64,000 nt of DNA from Streptomyces prunicolor NBRC 13075 (GTDB lineage Bacteria > Actinomycetota > Actinomycetes > Streptomycetales > Streptomycetaceae). Made by a program: the position numbers and the translations under genes. Location of the stretch: the NCBI RefSeq assembly GCF_000367365.1, contig NZ_BARF01000014.1, positions 326,354-390,353 of the forward strand, written 5' to 3'. The stretch's first letter is position 1. The number at the start of each line of letters is the position of its first letter. Of this stretch, positions 31,955-41,488 are shown piece by piece. The notes under the pieces were generated by a model. That model saw only the letters and a program-made list of their open reading frames with translations. It ran no database searches and was not told where the DNA came from.

Positions 31955-34600
31955 ATGGCGTCGAACAGCACACCGGACAAAGGCATTTCCCGTCGCGTAG
32001 CTCTGGCCGCAGCAAGCACCGTCGGACTCACCGCGGTGTCCCTCTCCACCGGACTCCCCTCGGCCGAGGCGCTCCCGGCGCTCGCCGCAGAGGGAGCCTC
32101 CGCTTCCGGCGCCGGTGCTCCGTCCCGTCGCGCCGGCGGATGGCACCGGTACGTCCAGGGGCCGTCCTCGCGCACGGTCCGCCCGGTGCGGATCACCACG
32201 TCGACCGGGGACGTGAAGAACCCGAACGCGCTGCTCAAGCCCGGCGGCGCCAGATCCGTCCTGCGGCGCCCGCAGCCCGCGGCGGCGCCCACCTGGCCCG
32301 CCGGCACCACGGCCGAGGCCTCCTCCGCCCACGCGGGCAACAACGGCAACGACGGCCAGCCACGCACCTACGACGCCGGCAACGCGATCGACGGAAACCC
32401 GGACACCTTCTGGAACGACGACACGCTCGGGGTGTTCCCCGACGTCCTCACCATCACCGCACCGCAGGTCACGCCCCTGCGGGGCATCACGGTGATCTCC
32501 AACAGCGACGGCGTGCCGACCGACTACACCGTCGACGTGTGGACCGACGGCGACTGGCACACGGCCGCGACGGTCACGGGCAACGACGCGGTGCAGAAGG
32601 CCGTTCCGTTCGCGGAGCAGGTCAGCACCGACCGCGTGCGCATCACCGTGACCCACGCGCAGGACACCTCGCACGGCAACTTCACCCGGATCAACGAGGT
32701 CTGGCCCGCACCGGTCGAGCCGATCCCGATACCGAGTGTCACCGTGGACTTCGGCAAGGTCGTGGTCGGATATCCGCAGATCAGGTTCACCTCCGCCTCC
32801 GCCGACTCCCCGGGCGTACGCGTCGCGTTCTCCGAGACCCGCCAATTCCTCACCGACCGCTCGGACTTCACCCGCGCCGACCAGGCGGGCGGCGCCGGAG
32901 GGGGCACGGACCAGTTCGCCGTCCCCGCGAAGGGCGCCAACTGGACCGACCACAAAGGCTTCCAGGCCGGTGACAAGGTGTTCGCGGACGGGCTCCACGG
33001 ATTCCGCTACCTCAAGATCAGCCTCGACGCGCTCGCCTCGGACAGCCCCGCCGCACAGCCCTGGGGCACGGTCGAAATCGACTCCGTGGCACTGCAGTTC
33101 ACCGCGTACGTCGGCACACCGAGCACCTACCGCGGCTGGTTCCTGTGCTCCGACGACGAGTTGAATCGTTACTGGTACGGCGCCGCCTACACCAACGAAC
33201 TGGTCACCGACACCTTCCGCCAGGACGACGTCGACCCCCGCAACGCCTGGAGCGCCACGCTGGAAGGGAAATTGGTCCTCCAGGACGGTGCCAAGCGTGA
33301 CCGCGACCCGTACGTCGGCGACCTCGCCGTCTCGGCACGCACCCTCTACCTCACCCACGACGACGCCGCCGCGGCGGCCCGCAACGTCCTGGCCGACCTC
33401 GCCGACCACCAGCGCGCCGACGGCTGGATCCCGCCCGCCTCCATCGGCAACTACACGCTGCCCCTCTTCGACTATCCGCTGTACTGGGTCACTTGCAGCT
33501 GGGACTACGTCCTCTACACCGGGGACCGCCAGTACGCGACGCGCTACTACCCGACCCTGCTGAAGGTCCTGGACACCTGGTACCCGAGCGTCACGGACGA
33601 CACCGGCCTGCTGAGCAAGGGCCTCAACGGCACCGGCGGATACGGCGACTACGCGTTCCTCGGCCGTACGGGCCGCGTCACCTACTACAACGCGCTCTAC
33701 GTCCAAGCCCTCCAGAACGCCGCCCAGTTGGCCCGCCTGCTGGGGCAGCAGGCCGATGCCACGCGCTGGAGCACGCGGGCCGAAAACGTTGCCCAAGCCG
33801 TCAACTCGCTGCTGTGGGACGCAAGTTCGGGCGCCTACCTGGACTCCTCGACGGGCGCGGTACGGCACGCCCAGGACGGCAACTCCCTGGCCGTCGTCAC
33901 CGGTATCGCGAGCGCCGACCGCGCCACGTCTGCCCTCGCGCATCTCGACGCGACGACGAAACGGCCGTACGGCAACGCCTTCATGGACAACGACACGCTC
34001 TTCGACCAGGCCTCCCAGCGGGTCTACGCCTTCACCTCCTACCCGGAGATCGAGGCCCGTTTCCTGACCGGTCAGGCCGAGTCCGCGCTCGACCAGATCC
34101 GCCGTATGTACGGCTGGATGGACAAGAACGACCCCGGCATCACCCACTGGGAGGGCATCGGTCCCAACGGTTCGCTGTATGAGGACGCCTACACCAGCAT
34201 GGCCCACGGCTGGTCCACCGGTGTGCTGCCCGCGCTGACCAACCATCTGCTCGGCGCCCGGCCGACCTCACCGGGATACGCCACCTGGGAGGTACGTCCG
34301 CGGCCCGGCGGCGTCGACTGGGCGACGGGTCAACTCCCCACCCCGCACGGCCCCTTGGGCGTCGAGTGGGAGAACAGTGCGCGCGTCTTCCGGCTCACCG
34401 TCCATGTACCCAAGCACACTCAGGGCTCGGTCACCTTCCCCGGTGACTCGCACGGCCAACGCGTGAGCGTCGGTCGGCGGACGCTCTGGGACGGGCGGCG
34501 GGCATCGAGCCGTGACGTGTCGGTGTCCGACGGCACGGTCACGGTCGCGGGCCTCGGTGCGGGCGACCACAGCTTCGTGAGTGAACTGCGCGGCAACTGA
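31955..34600 (+). CDS. Secreted alpha-L-rhamnosidase-like glycoside hydrolase with discoidin domain
   Basis: An 881-residue protein. A twin-arginine signal (ISRRVALAAASTVGLTAVS) is followed by a discoidin/F5-8C-like carbohydrate-binding region near residues 120-250 (GNAIDGNPDTFWNDDTLG) and a beta-sandwich. An (alpha/alpha)6 catalytic domain follows from about residue 395, with DGAKRDRDPYVGDLAVSAR matching the acidic motif of GH78 rhamnosidases, and a C-terminal beta-domain (WEVRPRPGGVDWATGQLPTP). It should remove rhamnose or related sugars from plant or microbial glycans outside the cell. ATG 31955 has GGGGA upstream. The gap before it shows no other gene. Confidence 0.88.
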   Translation: MASNSTPDKGISRRVALAAASTVGLTAVSLSTGLPSAEALPALAAEGASASGAGAPSRRAGGWHRYVQGPSSRTVRPVRITTSTGDVKNPNALLKPGGARSVLRRPQPAAAPTWPAGTTAEASSAHAGNNGNDGQPRTYDAGNAIDGNPDTFWNDDTLGVFPDVLTITAPQVTPLRGITVISNSDGVPTDYTVDVWTDGDWHTAATVTGNDAVQKAVPFAEQVSTDRVRITVTHAQDTSHGNFTRINEVWPAPVEPIPIPSVTVDFGKVVVGYPQIRFTSASADSPGVRVAFSETRQFLTDRSDFTRADQAGGAGGGTDQFAVPAKGANWTDHKGFQAGDKVFADGLHGFRYLKISLDALASDSPAAQPWGTVEIDSVALQFTAYVGTPSTYRGWFLCSDDELNRYWYGAAYTNELVTDTFRQDDVDPRNAWSATLEGKLVLQDGAKRDRDPYVGDLAVSARTLYLTHDDAAAAARNVLADLADHQRADGWIPPASIGNYTLPLFDYPLYWVTCSWDYVLYTGDRQYATRYYPTLLKVLDTWYPSVTDDTGLLSKGLNGTGGYGDYAFLGRTGRVTYYNALYVQALQNAAQLARLLGQQADATRWSTRAENVAQAVNSLLWDASSGAYLDSSTGAVRHAQDGNSLAVVTGIASADRATSALAHLDATTKRPYGNAFMDNDTLFDQASQRVYAFTSYPEIEARFLTGQAESALDQIRRMYGWMDKNDPGITHWEGIGPNGSLYEDAYTSMAHGWSTGVLPALTNHLLGARPTSPGYATWEVRPRPGGVDWATGQLPTPHGPLGVEWENSARVFRLTVHVPKHTQGSVTFPGDSHGQRVSVGRRTLWDGRRASSRDVSVSDGTVTVAGLGAGDHSFVSELRGN

Positions 34601-34636
34601 CCGCATTGGATGCCTCGTTGGTGCGCGGCGTCGCGA

Positions 34637-34684
34637 TGAACCGCTCCGGGACAGACCAACGTGCGTCTGGTTCGGGGCGGTTCA
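34637..34684. terminator. Long imperfect inverted repeat after the rhamnosidase gene
   Basis: TGAACCGC (34637-34644) pairs with GCGGTTCA (34677-34684). Inside it, CAGAC pairs with GTCTG around a short loop, with a few mismatches between. It lies 37 bp after the rhamnosidase stop and could terminate it. It could also be a regulatory palindrome for the MFS gene 130 bp further on. Confidence 0.5.
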
Positions 34685-34815
34685 CTGTGAAACGGGTGAA
34701 CCGGGCGAACTCGACGTTCGCTTTGGCTAATTGTGGCGGGTGTTTTGCCGGACCTTGCGTTGCCCCGGGCCGCCGAGCCCACCTAGCCTGACCTGCGGAC
34801 CGAGGGAGGGCCGGG

Positions 34816-36078
34816 ATGCTGAAGACCGTCCGGGAACAGGCCGCGGGACTCACCAGGGATCAGCGCAACGCCTTCGTCGCCGCCTACTTGGGCTGGGCGA
34901 TGGACGCCTTCGACTACTTCCTCGTCGTACTCGTCTACAGCGAGATCGCCGACGACTTCCATGTGTCCCTCACCGACATGGCCTTCCTCACCACGGCCAC
35001 CCTGGTGATGCGACCGGTCGGCGCCCTGCTCTTCGGCCTGTGGGCGGACCGCAAAGGCCGCCGCACCCCGCTCATGGTCGACGTCGCCTTCTACTCGGTC
35101 ATCGGCTTCGCCTGCGCCTTCGCCCCGAACTACACCGTGCTGCTGGTGCTGCGCCTGCTGTACGGCATCGGAATGGGCGGCGAGTGGGGCCTGGGCGCGG
35201 CGCTCGCCATGGAGAAGATCCCGGCCGAGCGGCGCGGCTTCTGGTCGGGCCTGTTGCAGAGCGGCTACTCGCTGGGCTATCTGCTCGCCGCGGTGGCGTT
35301 CTTCGTCATCGAACCCGCCTTCGGCTGGCGGGGGTTGTTCGCCTTCAGCCTGGTGCCCGCCCTGGTCTCGCTGTGGGTGCGCGCCCGGGTGGAGGAGAGC
35401 GAGGTGTGGGAGAAGAGCGTCAAACTCAACCGCACCCCCGCCTACCAGGTGTTCAAGAACCCCGCGGTGCTACGGCGCTTCGTGTACCTGGTCGCGCTGA
35501 TGACCGCCTTCAACTGGATGTCGCACGGCACCCAGGACATCTACCCCACCTTCGTCAAGAAGGGCCTGGGTCTGTCACCGGACACCTCGATCGCCATCGC
35601 CGTGGTCTACAACATCGGCGCCATCATCGGCGGCATGGTGCTCGGGGCGTACTCCGAGCGGCTGGGACGTCGGCGCACGATCATGATCGCGGCGGCCGCG
35701 GGTCTGGTCGTGGTGCCCTTCTTCGTCCTGTCCAGCACGGTGGGCTGGCTGATGCTCTCCTCCTTCCTGATGCAACTGTGCGTACAGGGAGCCTGGGGCG
35801 TCATCCCCGCGCATCTGACCGAGATGAGCCCGGACACGATCCGGGGCTTCTACCCCGGCGTCACCTACCAGCTCGGCAACCTCATCGCCGCCCTCAACCT
35901 GCCGATCCAGGAGGCCCTCGCCGAACGGCACGGCTACCCGGCGGCGATGGCGTGGACCGTGACTCCCGCTCTGGTCCTGGTGATTGTGCTGAGCGCCGTC
36001 GGCAAGGAGGCCAAGGGCATCCGGTTCGGCGGCACCGGAACCCAGGCGCCGAGCACCGCGGCGGCGGACCCGGTGTAG
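34816..36078 (+). CDS. MFS transporter, sialate/lactate:H+ symporter-like
   Basis: A 420-residue 12-helix transporter. It has [20 protein letters not shown], the loop [38 protein letters not shown] and [20 protein letters not shown]. The GMGGEWG block is shared by metabolite:proton symporters for sialic acid, lactate and other carboxylates. ATG 34816 follows GAGGGAGGG. No catabolic gene is adjacent to reveal the cargo. A substrate freed by the rhamnosidase upstream is only a guess. The last 504 bp overlap the opposite-strand acyltransferase frame. Confidence 0.88.
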   Translation: MLKTVREQAAGLTRDQRNAFVAAYLGWAMDAFDYFLVVLVYSEIADDFHVSLTDMAFLTTATLVMRPVGALLFGLWADRKGRRTPLMVDVAFYSVIGFACAFAPNYTVLLVLRLLYGIGMGGEWGLGAALAMEKIPAERRGFWSGLLQSGYSLGYLLAAVAFFVIEPAFGWRGLFAFSLVPALVSLWVRARVEESEVWEKSVKLNRTPAYQVFKNPAVLRRFVYLVALMTAFNWMSHGTQDIYPTFVKKGLGLSPDTSIAIAVVYNIGAIIGGMVLGAYSERLGRRRTIMIAAAAGLVVVPFFVLSSTVGWLMLSSFLMQLCVQGAWGVIPAHLTEMSPDTIRGFYPGVTYQLGNLIAALNLPIQEALAERHGYPAAMAWTVTPALVLVIVLSAVGKEAKGIRFGGTGTQAPSTAAADPV

Positions 36079-37281
36079 CTCCGGCCGCCGACCGCGTCGT
36101 AGCAGAGGCCGTTCGACGAGGGCGTACGAGGCGAGGGCGGCGGCGAGTGTCGCCGCGAGGCCGGTCCGGAGCAGGGTGTCACCCTGCACACCGAGGTCGT
36201 GCAGCAGCCGGATGACGGGGTAGTGCCACAGGTACATCCCGTAGCTGAGGTTGCGTCCGATCCAGACCGGAACCGACAGCGACAGCAGGCGAGTTGGCCA
36301 CGCGCGGGGGCACAGCTCCAGCGTGGCCACCACGCAGGCCGTCAGCAGCGCGGCGACGAGGAATCCGACCGTGTACCAGGCGGGGTTCCACCCGCTGACC
36401 TCGGTGATCGGGATCTGCCAGGCGATCAGCCCCAGCATCGTGAGCGCGGGCAGGCAGAGGCGGCCCGCCCAGCGGCGCAGCGACTCCAGACGAGGGTCGT
36501 CGGCGCGCAGCCGGGCCAGGACGAGGGCGAGGAGCGCCCCGATGAGGAGTTGGTCGGCGCGGGTGTCGGGGCCGTTGTAGATGCGGTGCGCGGCCGAGGG
36601 ATCCCAGAGCACCGTCCGCCAGAGCACCGGCAGCACGCACAGCACCGCGACCCAGCCCAGCACCACCCGCGCCCTCGCGTGCCGCAGCAGGACGAGCAGG
36701 AGGAGCGGCCAGGCGAGATAGAACTGCTCCTCCACACCCAGGGACCAGGTGTGGCTGAGCGGCGCGGTGAGATCCGAGTACGTCCCGGCGTCCCCGGCCC
36801 GTACGAGATTGACGACGGACCCCGCGGCCAGCGCGGCGGCCACCCACGCCCCGTGGAACAGCGGCAGCTCGAACGCCACGGAGAGGAGCGCGGTGACCGC
36901 ACACATCACCAGCAGGGCCGGCATCAGGCGCACCCACCGCCGCCGGTAGAACGACCACAGCCCGATGCCACCGGTACGGGCGTACTCGCCGACCAGCAGC
37001 CGGGTGATGACGAAACCGCTGATCGTGAAGAACACGTCCACGCCCACCGAACCGCCGGGCACCAGGTCCGGCTCCACGTGGTAGACGATCACCAGCACCA
37101 CCGCGACCGTCCGCAGTCCGTCCAGCCCCGCGACCCGCCCACCCCCACGCAGCACTGACGAGAAGCCCCGCCCGGCAGCTCTGCCCCGTTCCGCGGACGC
37201 GGGCACAAGCGGCGGCGCCGGCCGCACATCAGGGTGCTGCTCCGTGACCTCGTCTGCCGTGCTCCGCTGGAGGGTGCTCAT
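35575..37281 (-). CDS. OafA/YrhL-type membrane acyltransferase with antisense read-through tail
   Basis: Residues 40-395 are an acyltransferase_3 domain. They include [19 protein letters not shown] with the catalytic histidine, [53 protein letters not shown] and the terminal [12 protein letters not shown], with about ten membrane helices. Such enzymes acylate sugars or natural products. The domain ends near 36090, but no stop occurs there. The frame runs about 170 more residues of low-complexity sequence antisense to the MFS gene. Either this tail is real or a stop was lost. Start ATG 37281 has a weak ribosome site. Confidence 0.82.
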   Translation of the reverse strand: MSTLQRSTADEVTEQHPDVRPAPPLVPASAERGRAAGRGFSSVLRGGGRVAGLDGLRTVAVVLVIVYHVEPDLVPGGSVGVDVFFTISGFVITRLLVGEYARTGGIGLWSFYRRRWVRLMPALLVMCAVTALLSVAFELPLFHGAWVAAALAAGSVVNLVRAGDAGTYSDLTAPLSHTWSLGVEEQFYLAWPLLLLVLLRHARARVVLGWVAVLCVLPVLWRTVLWDPSAAHRIYNGPDTRADQLLIGALLALVLARLRADDPRLESLRRWAGRLCLPALTMLGLIAWQIPITEVSGWNPAWYTVGFLVAALLTACVVATLELCPRAWPTRLLSLSVPVWIGRNLSYGMYLWHYPVIRLLHDLGVQGDTLLRTGLAATLAAALASYALVERPLLRRGRRPELHRVRRRGARRLGSGAAEPDALGLLADGAQHNHQDQSGSHGPRHRRRVAVPFGEGLLDRQVEGGDEVAELVGDAGVEAPDRVRAHLGQMRGDDAPGSLYAQLHQEGGEHQPAHRAGQDEEGHHDQTRGRRDHDRAPTSQPLGVRPEHHAADDGADVVDHGDGDRGVR

Positions 37282-37428
37282 AACGGCCGCGTCTGCCCAC
37301 GCCTGCCGGGATCACACAAATTCTCATGTTGCCCTCAGACAGAGGTCGCGTTCCGGCTGCCGACCACGGGTGCGTGGTGAGTGATCAATTCGCTGGGCCT
37401 TCGCGAGCGGCGTCCGTAGGGTTCCCCC

Positions 37429-37793
37429 ATGACGGATGAGAGTGAGCAGGCCGTTCAAGCGGCCGTCGACGGGAGCTGCGGCTTCTCGATCCCGAGGTGC
37501 GCGCGTCGCCGGACCATGTCCTGGAGCTGCTGGACCCGGAGTTCATCGAGATCGGGGCTTCCGGTCGCCGGTGGGACGCGGAGTCGGTCCTCGCGGTGAC
37601 GAGCGGTGGCTCGGTGTCCGCGGAGTCTCCGGTCGAGGTCAGCCAGATGTCCGGAGTCGTTCTCGCACCGGGTGTCGTACATCTGACGTACTTCGCCGAC
37701 AACCAGGGCCGACGGGCCTGGCGTAGCTCCCTGTGGCGCCTGACGGAGACGGGCTGGCGGATGTACTTCCACCAGGGCACGTTGACCGCTTGA
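37429..37793 (+). pseudogene. DUF4440/NTF2-like gene with a single-base frameshift
   Basis: Read from ATG 37429 the frame gives MTDESEQAVQAAVDG and then nonsense. The adjacent frame gives ELRLLDPEVRASPDHVLELL and continues with the complete DUF4440-like protein to 37793 (SLWRLTETGWRMYFHQGTLT). One missing G in the GGG run at 37471-37473 would join the two into a normal 122-residue protein. It may therefore be an assembly or sequencing error, or a recent mutation. Alternatively, only a 98-residue version from GTG 37497 is made. Function of the family (small-molecule binding or enzyme) is unknown. Confidence 0.7.
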
Positions 37794-37856
37794 GCGGAGG
37801 CGACCGCCGCTCCACCTCGTCCGTCCGAACCCGCACCCCGGAAGGAACCAGTCGTC

Positions 37857-38501
37857 ATGCCCGTGCCCGCAGATCCCGCGGTCCTGCATCCGATGCCCGA
37901 GCAGCCGCGCGTGGTGCTGCTCAGACCGCTGGTGAAGTCCCCGCTGATCGAGGTCGGGGAGTACTCCTACTACGACGATCCGGACGACGCGACCGCGTTC
38001 GAGACACGCAACGTGCTCTACCACTACGGGCCGGAGAAGCTGATCATCGGCAGGTTCTGCGCGCTGGGCACGGGGGTGCGGTTCATCATGAACGGCGCCA
38101 ACCACCGCATGGACGGCCCCTCGACCTTCCCCTTCCCCACCATGGGCGGCTCCTGGTCGGACCACTTCGACCTGCTCACCGGCCTGCCCGACCGAGGGGA
38201 CATGGTCGTCGGCAACGACGTCTGGTTCGGCTACGGCACGACCGTGCTGCCCGGTGTGCGGATCGGACACGGTGCGATCATCGGCGCCGGAGCCGTGGTC
38301 ACCGCGGACGTACCCGACTACGGCGTCGTCGGTGGCAACCCGGCCCGTCTGATCCGGCTCCGGTACAGCGAGGAAGAGATCGCCCGCCTGCTGGCGGTGG
38401 CCTGGTGGGACTGGCCTGCGCGGCACATCACCGAGCACGTACGGACGATCATGTCGGGCAGCGTCGCCGAGCTGGAATCCGCCGCCCCGGAGATCTCCTG
38501 A
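37857..38501 (+). CDS. Vat/CatB-type hexapeptide O-acetyltransferase
   Basis: A 214-residue left-handed beta-helix acetyltransferase. IGRFCALGTGVRFIMNGANH with the catalytic-type histidine, then VVGNDVWFGYGTTVLPGVRI, GHGAIIGAGAVVTADVPDYG and VVGGNPARLIRLRY follow the xenobiotic acetyltransferase (Vat, streptogramin A; CatB, chloramphenicol) pattern. True resistance function cannot be claimed without assay, because many relatives modify cell sugars. ATG 37857 is used. It closes 33 bp before the facing maleate isomerase gene. Confidence 0.9.
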   Translation: MPVPADPAVLHPMPEQPRVVLLRPLVKSPLIEVGEYSYYDDPDDATAFETRNVLYHYGPEKLIIGRFCALGTGVRFIMNGANHRMDGPSTFPFPTMGGSWSDHFDLLTGLPDRGDMVVGNDVWFGYGTTVLPGVRIGHGAIIGAGAVVTADVPDYGVVGGNPARLIRLRYSEEEIARLLAVAWWDWPARHITEHVRTIMSGSVAELESAAPEIS

Positions 38502-38534
38502 GTGAAGCGCAGGGGTCCGCGTCGGCTTCCTCCC

Positions 38535-39305
38535 TCAGCCGCCCGCCGGGGTGTGGACCTGACCGCTGAGCAGGCTCCCCGCGCCCGGAACGACCGTCGG
38601 CAGGCCCAGTTCGACGAGGATGCGGTACGCCGTGGCGGTCGCCGCCGACAGCACCGGCAACCCGGACGCCTCCTCCACCGGCTGGATCGACGGCAGCGAC
38701 GGCATCTGGACACACGCGGACAGGACCAGCGCGTCGGCCCGGGACAGGTCCAGGCGCCGCCAGTGCTCGCGCAGGTCGGCGGGGTCGAGGTGGGCGACGG
38801 CGAGGTTGTCCGCCACCTCCAGGCTCAGCGCGTCGACCACCTCGATGCCCGCGTCCTCGATGTAGTCCGCCACCAGTCGCGTGAGCGGCTTCATGTACGG
38901 CGTGACGATCGCGACCCGCCGGGCGCCCAGGGCCCTGATGCCGTCGAGCAGAGCTCCGGCGCTCGACGCCACCGGGGCCTTGGACCCCTCGGCGCGCAGC
39001 ACAGCGGTGATCTCGTCCTCGGCGGTGCAGTGGTACCCCGGCCCCTGCGCCATGATCGCCACGAGGCACGCGGTGACGACCACGTCGGGCCGGGCGTCGG
39101 CGAGTTCCAGTGCCGCGCGCCCGGTCTGCGCGTTCATGGCGCGCAGCTGCTCGGGCGTCACGTGCCGCATCCGCATCCGGCTGCTGTGGAAGACGAACCG
39201 GTCCTCGGGAATCAGGGCCTCGCGCTGCCGCATCATGCGCGGCAGCTCCGTCTCCATGGTCAGGTTCGAGCTGGGCACGATCATGCCGATGCGGTGATCG
39301 GTCAC
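38535..39305 (-). CDS. nicE: Maleate cis-trans isomerase (NicE/MaiA-like)
   Basis: A 256-residue Asp/Glu racemase-superfamily enzyme. The two catalytic cysteines expected for maleate isomerase are in VVVTACLVAIMAQGPGYHC and ALVLSACVQMPSLPS. The start IGMIVPSSNLTMETELPRMM is typical. It should turn maleate into fumarate, the last step of nicotinate degradation by the maleamate pathway, feeding the TCA cycle. GTG 39305 follows GGAGGATCC. It is the last gene of the proposed nic operon, 80 bp after nicR. Context makes maleate more likely than an arylmalonate or hydantoin substrate. Confidence 0.88.
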   Translation of the reverse strand: MTDHRIGMIVPSSNLTMETELPRMMRQREALIPEDRFVFHSSRMRMRHVTPEQLRAMNAQTGRAALELADARPDVVVTACLVAIMAQGPGYHCTAEDEITAVLRAEGSKAPVASSAGALLDGIRALGARRVAIVTPYMKPLTRLVADYIEDAGIEVVDALSLEVADNLAVAHLDPADLREHWRRLDLSRADALVLSACVQMPSLPSIQPVEEASGLPVLSAATATAYRILVELGLPTVVPGAGSLLSGQVHTPAGG

Positions 39306-39385
39306 GGGATCCTCCGGGTGTCCGGCGCGGGCGAGATACCCGCGCTCGTGGGCGGCCGGGGATCCGCCGACCGCCACTGGCGCGG

Positions 39386-39868
39386 TCAGGAGTCCTCGGC
39401 CAGTCCCTCCCAGTGATCGGCGAGGGACGTGAACAGCTGCATGATGTCCTCGCGTTGCTCCGCTCCGAACGGCGCGAGGAGCCGCTCGTCGAGCCGGCGG
39501 GCGCGGAGGTTCGCGTCGCGGAGGGTCCGCTCGCCCTCCTCCGTGAGGTGGAGCAGCTTGCGCCGGCCGTCGTCCGCCGCCGTCCTGCGCACGATCAGAC
39601 CCCGGTTCTCCAGCCGCCGGGCGACGTCCGCCATCGTCGACGTGTCCAGGGAGACCGCGGACGCCATCGAACGCTGGTCGCTTCCCGGCGCCGCCTCCAC
39701 CGCCTGGAGCACCGCGAACTGCGGACCCGTGAGCGTCGGGTCGACGGCACGGATCCAGACCGCGAGATACGCCTGGTACAAGCGGCGGACCTGGTAGCCG
39801 GGCGCGGCGGTGAGCGCCGGGGGAGGCCCGGGCGGTGTGGACGTCGGGGTTGCGGTTTCGTCACCCAT
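39386..39868 (-). CDS. nicR: MarR-family regulator, candidate NicR
   Basis: A 160-residue MarR protein. It has LTGPQFAVLQAVEAAPGSDQ, the recognition helix LDTSTMADVARRLENRGLIV and the wing RTAADDGRRKLLHLTEEG. In Pseudomonas putida, a MarR protein, NicR, represses nic genes and responds to 6-hydroxynicotinate; this gene lies inside the equivalent cluster, so the same role is inferred. ATG 39868 is preferred; GTG 39877 adds three residues. Being within the operon it would be co-expressed and could bind the inverted repeat upstream of nicX. Confidence 0.85.
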   Translation of the reverse strand: MGDETATPTSTPPGPPPALTAAPGYQVRRLYQAYLAVWIRAVDPTLTGPQFAVLQAVEAAPGSDQRSMASAVSLDTSTMADVARRLENRGLIVRRTAADDGRRKLLHLTEEGERTLRDANLRARRLDERLLAPFGAEQREDIMQLFTSLADHWEGLAEDS

Positions 39869-39942
39869 GGAGCCCACTCAATCACGGCACTTGATCGAAC
39901 CGTCAGCCGGACCGGTGATCTCCGACCACCCGCGCGGCGGCG

Positions 39943-40791
39943 TCACACCAGCATCGGGCGCAGTACCTGGCGCAGGGCGGCGAGCGCGGCGGACGGGTTG
40001 TCCCAGAACAGCATGTGCCCGGCGTCCGGGATCTCGGCGAACACGGCCGACGGCGACAGCCGGGCCGACTCCGCCGCGCCCTCCGCCGTGACGACGGGGC
40101 TGTCGGCGCCGTGGAGAAGTGCCGTGGGGCCGGGAACGGAGGGCCACCAGTCGAAGAAGTCCTCACTCTCGAAGCCGCGGTGCGTGGCCGTGACGGCCTC
40201 CGTGCCGCAACTCGCCAGCCAGCGCGCCCGCAACTCCTGTTCACGGCGCGGCCAGCGCGGCCAGGACCGGGCCACCTCGTCCGCGTCGGTGCCGCGCCGC
40301 GCCTGCGCCAGTTGGTCGAGGAAGACGGCGAGGGGAGTGGGGTAGGGCCCGCGTCCGGGGCCGCTCATCGGCGGGTCGCCCAGCACGGTGCCCCGCAGTG
40401 CCACCTTGGCCCGGACTGCGGTCACGGCCGCGATCCGCGCGCCCATGGAGTGCCCGAAGAGGACCGGCCGGTGCAGACCGAGGCCCGCGACGACCGCCTC
40501 GGTGTCCTCGGCGTACTCTTCCAGACCGTACGATCCGCCGCCGTCGGAGAGCCCACGCCCGCGGACGTCGACCACCAACGGCCTGACCGCAGGCGTGAGT
40601 TCACGGACCACGAAGTCCATGGCCACGGCCGGGCTGGTGATGCCGGGCAGCACGACCAGCGGAACGCCGTCACCGCCGTAGTCCAGGACGTGCAGGCGGG
40701 CGCCGCCCGAGCGGACCCAGCGGCTGGTGGCGGGGATGTCGGCGAGATCGGCGAGCGCGGACTGGGCCAGTGGGCGGATGGGTGGTGGCAT
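39943..40791 (-). CDS. nicD: N-formylmaleamate deformylase (NicD-like alpha/beta hydrolase)
   Basis: A 282-residue alpha/beta hydrolase. It has LVVLPGITSPAVAMDFVVRE, VDVRGRGLSDG, the nucleophile FGHSMGARIAAVTA, the marker GDPPMSGPGRGPYPTP and the catalytic histidine in IPDAGHMLFWDNP. The DPPxSGPGRxPYP block recalls NicD, which removes formate from N-formylmaleamate to give maleamate. The start is ATG 40791 with GGAG six bases upstream. It sits directly after nicF in the operon (34-bp gap). Assignment rests on the motif and on NicX, NicF and NicE in the same unit. Confidence 0.87.
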   Translation of the reverse strand: MPPPIRPLAQSALADLADIPATSRWVRSGGARLHVLDYGGDGVPLVVLPGITSPAVAMDFVVRELTPAVRPLVVDVRGRGLSDGGGSYGLEEYAEDTEAVVAGLGLHRPVLFGHSMGARIAAVTAVRAKVALRGTVLGDPPMSGPGRGPYPTPLAVFLDQLAQARRGTDADEVARSWPRWPRREQELRARWLASCGTEAVTATHRGFESEDFFDWWPSVPGPTALLHGADSPVVTAEGAAESARLSPSAVFAEIPDAGHMLFWDNPSAALAALRQVLRPMLV

Positions 40792-40825
40792 GGGGTTCTC
40801 CAATTACGCAGGGCGGCAGACGGAG

Positions 40826-41488
40826 TTACGGGGCTGACCTCGGCAGTCCGTCGAGATAGCCGACGGCGTCCTTCACGTCGATCACGTCGCCGTACTTGGC
40901 CTGGATGTCGAAGAGGCTCGCGTCGTGCGGGCCCGGCGCGCGGTCGCCGACGCAGTCCCTCGGCACCAGCACCGAGAAGCCGGACTGCACGGCGTCCACG
41001 GCGGTGGCCCGTACGCAACCGCTCGTCGTCGCGCCGCACACCAGCACTGTGTCGCAGCCGAGTCCGGTCAACAGGGCGGCCAGGGAGGAACCGAAGAACG
41101 CGGACGCGCCCTTCTTCACGATCAGATGGTCCTGCGGTGTCCGAGGCAATCGCGGGTCGAGCGCGACCTCCTCGCTGCCCTCGACCAGGCTCCGCATGCC
41201 CTGTGCCTTCTGCAACCAGGTGACGGCGTCGCCCGCCGCCTCGGCCGGTGTGTAGGCGATCGCCGTGAACACCACCGGTACGCCGGCCGGACGCGCGGCG
41301 GCGATCAACTCGCCCGTGGCGTCGACGACTTCGGTGAGATCGGCGCCCGACGGGAAGCCCGCGTCGGTGAAGCCGCGCGTCAGGTCGACCACGACGATCG
41401 CGGGGCGGCTGCCGCGACGCACGGGCGCCCCGAACCCGGCACGCTGGTAGGTCTGTTCCGTCTCCTGACCATACTGAGTGCCGCTCAT
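40826..41488 (-). CDS. nicF: Maleamate amidohydrolase (NicF-like, isochorismatase fold)
   Basis: A 220-residue cysteine hydrolase. The catalytic triad is visible: aspartate in IVVVDLTRGFTD, lysine in LIVKKGASAFFGS and cysteine in CGATTSGCVRATAVDAVQ. It should release ammonia from maleamate to give maleate. ATG 41488 has AGGAGG upstream and overlaps the stop of the CoxG-like gene (ATGA). The isochorismatase family also holds other amidases, but the operon with NicX, NicD and maleate isomerase makes maleamate the logical substrate. Confidence 0.89.
   Translation of the reverse strand: MSGTQYGQETEQTYQRAGFGAPVRRGSRPAIVVVDLTRGFTDAGFPSGADLTEVVDATGELIAAARPAGVPVVFTAIAYTPAEAAGDAVTWLQKAQGMRSLVEGSEEVALDPRLPRTPQDHLIVKKGASAFFGSSLAALLTGLGCDTVLVCGATTSGCVRATAVDAVQSGFSVLVPRDCVGDRAPGPHDASLFDIQAKYGDVIDVKDAVGYLDGLPRSAP

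Noticed and set aside
31928..34246. A 772-codon minus-strand frame opposite the rhamnosidase
   Set aside because: Low-complexity Val/Gly/Arg composition without motifs; the plus strand encodes the glycoside hydrolase.
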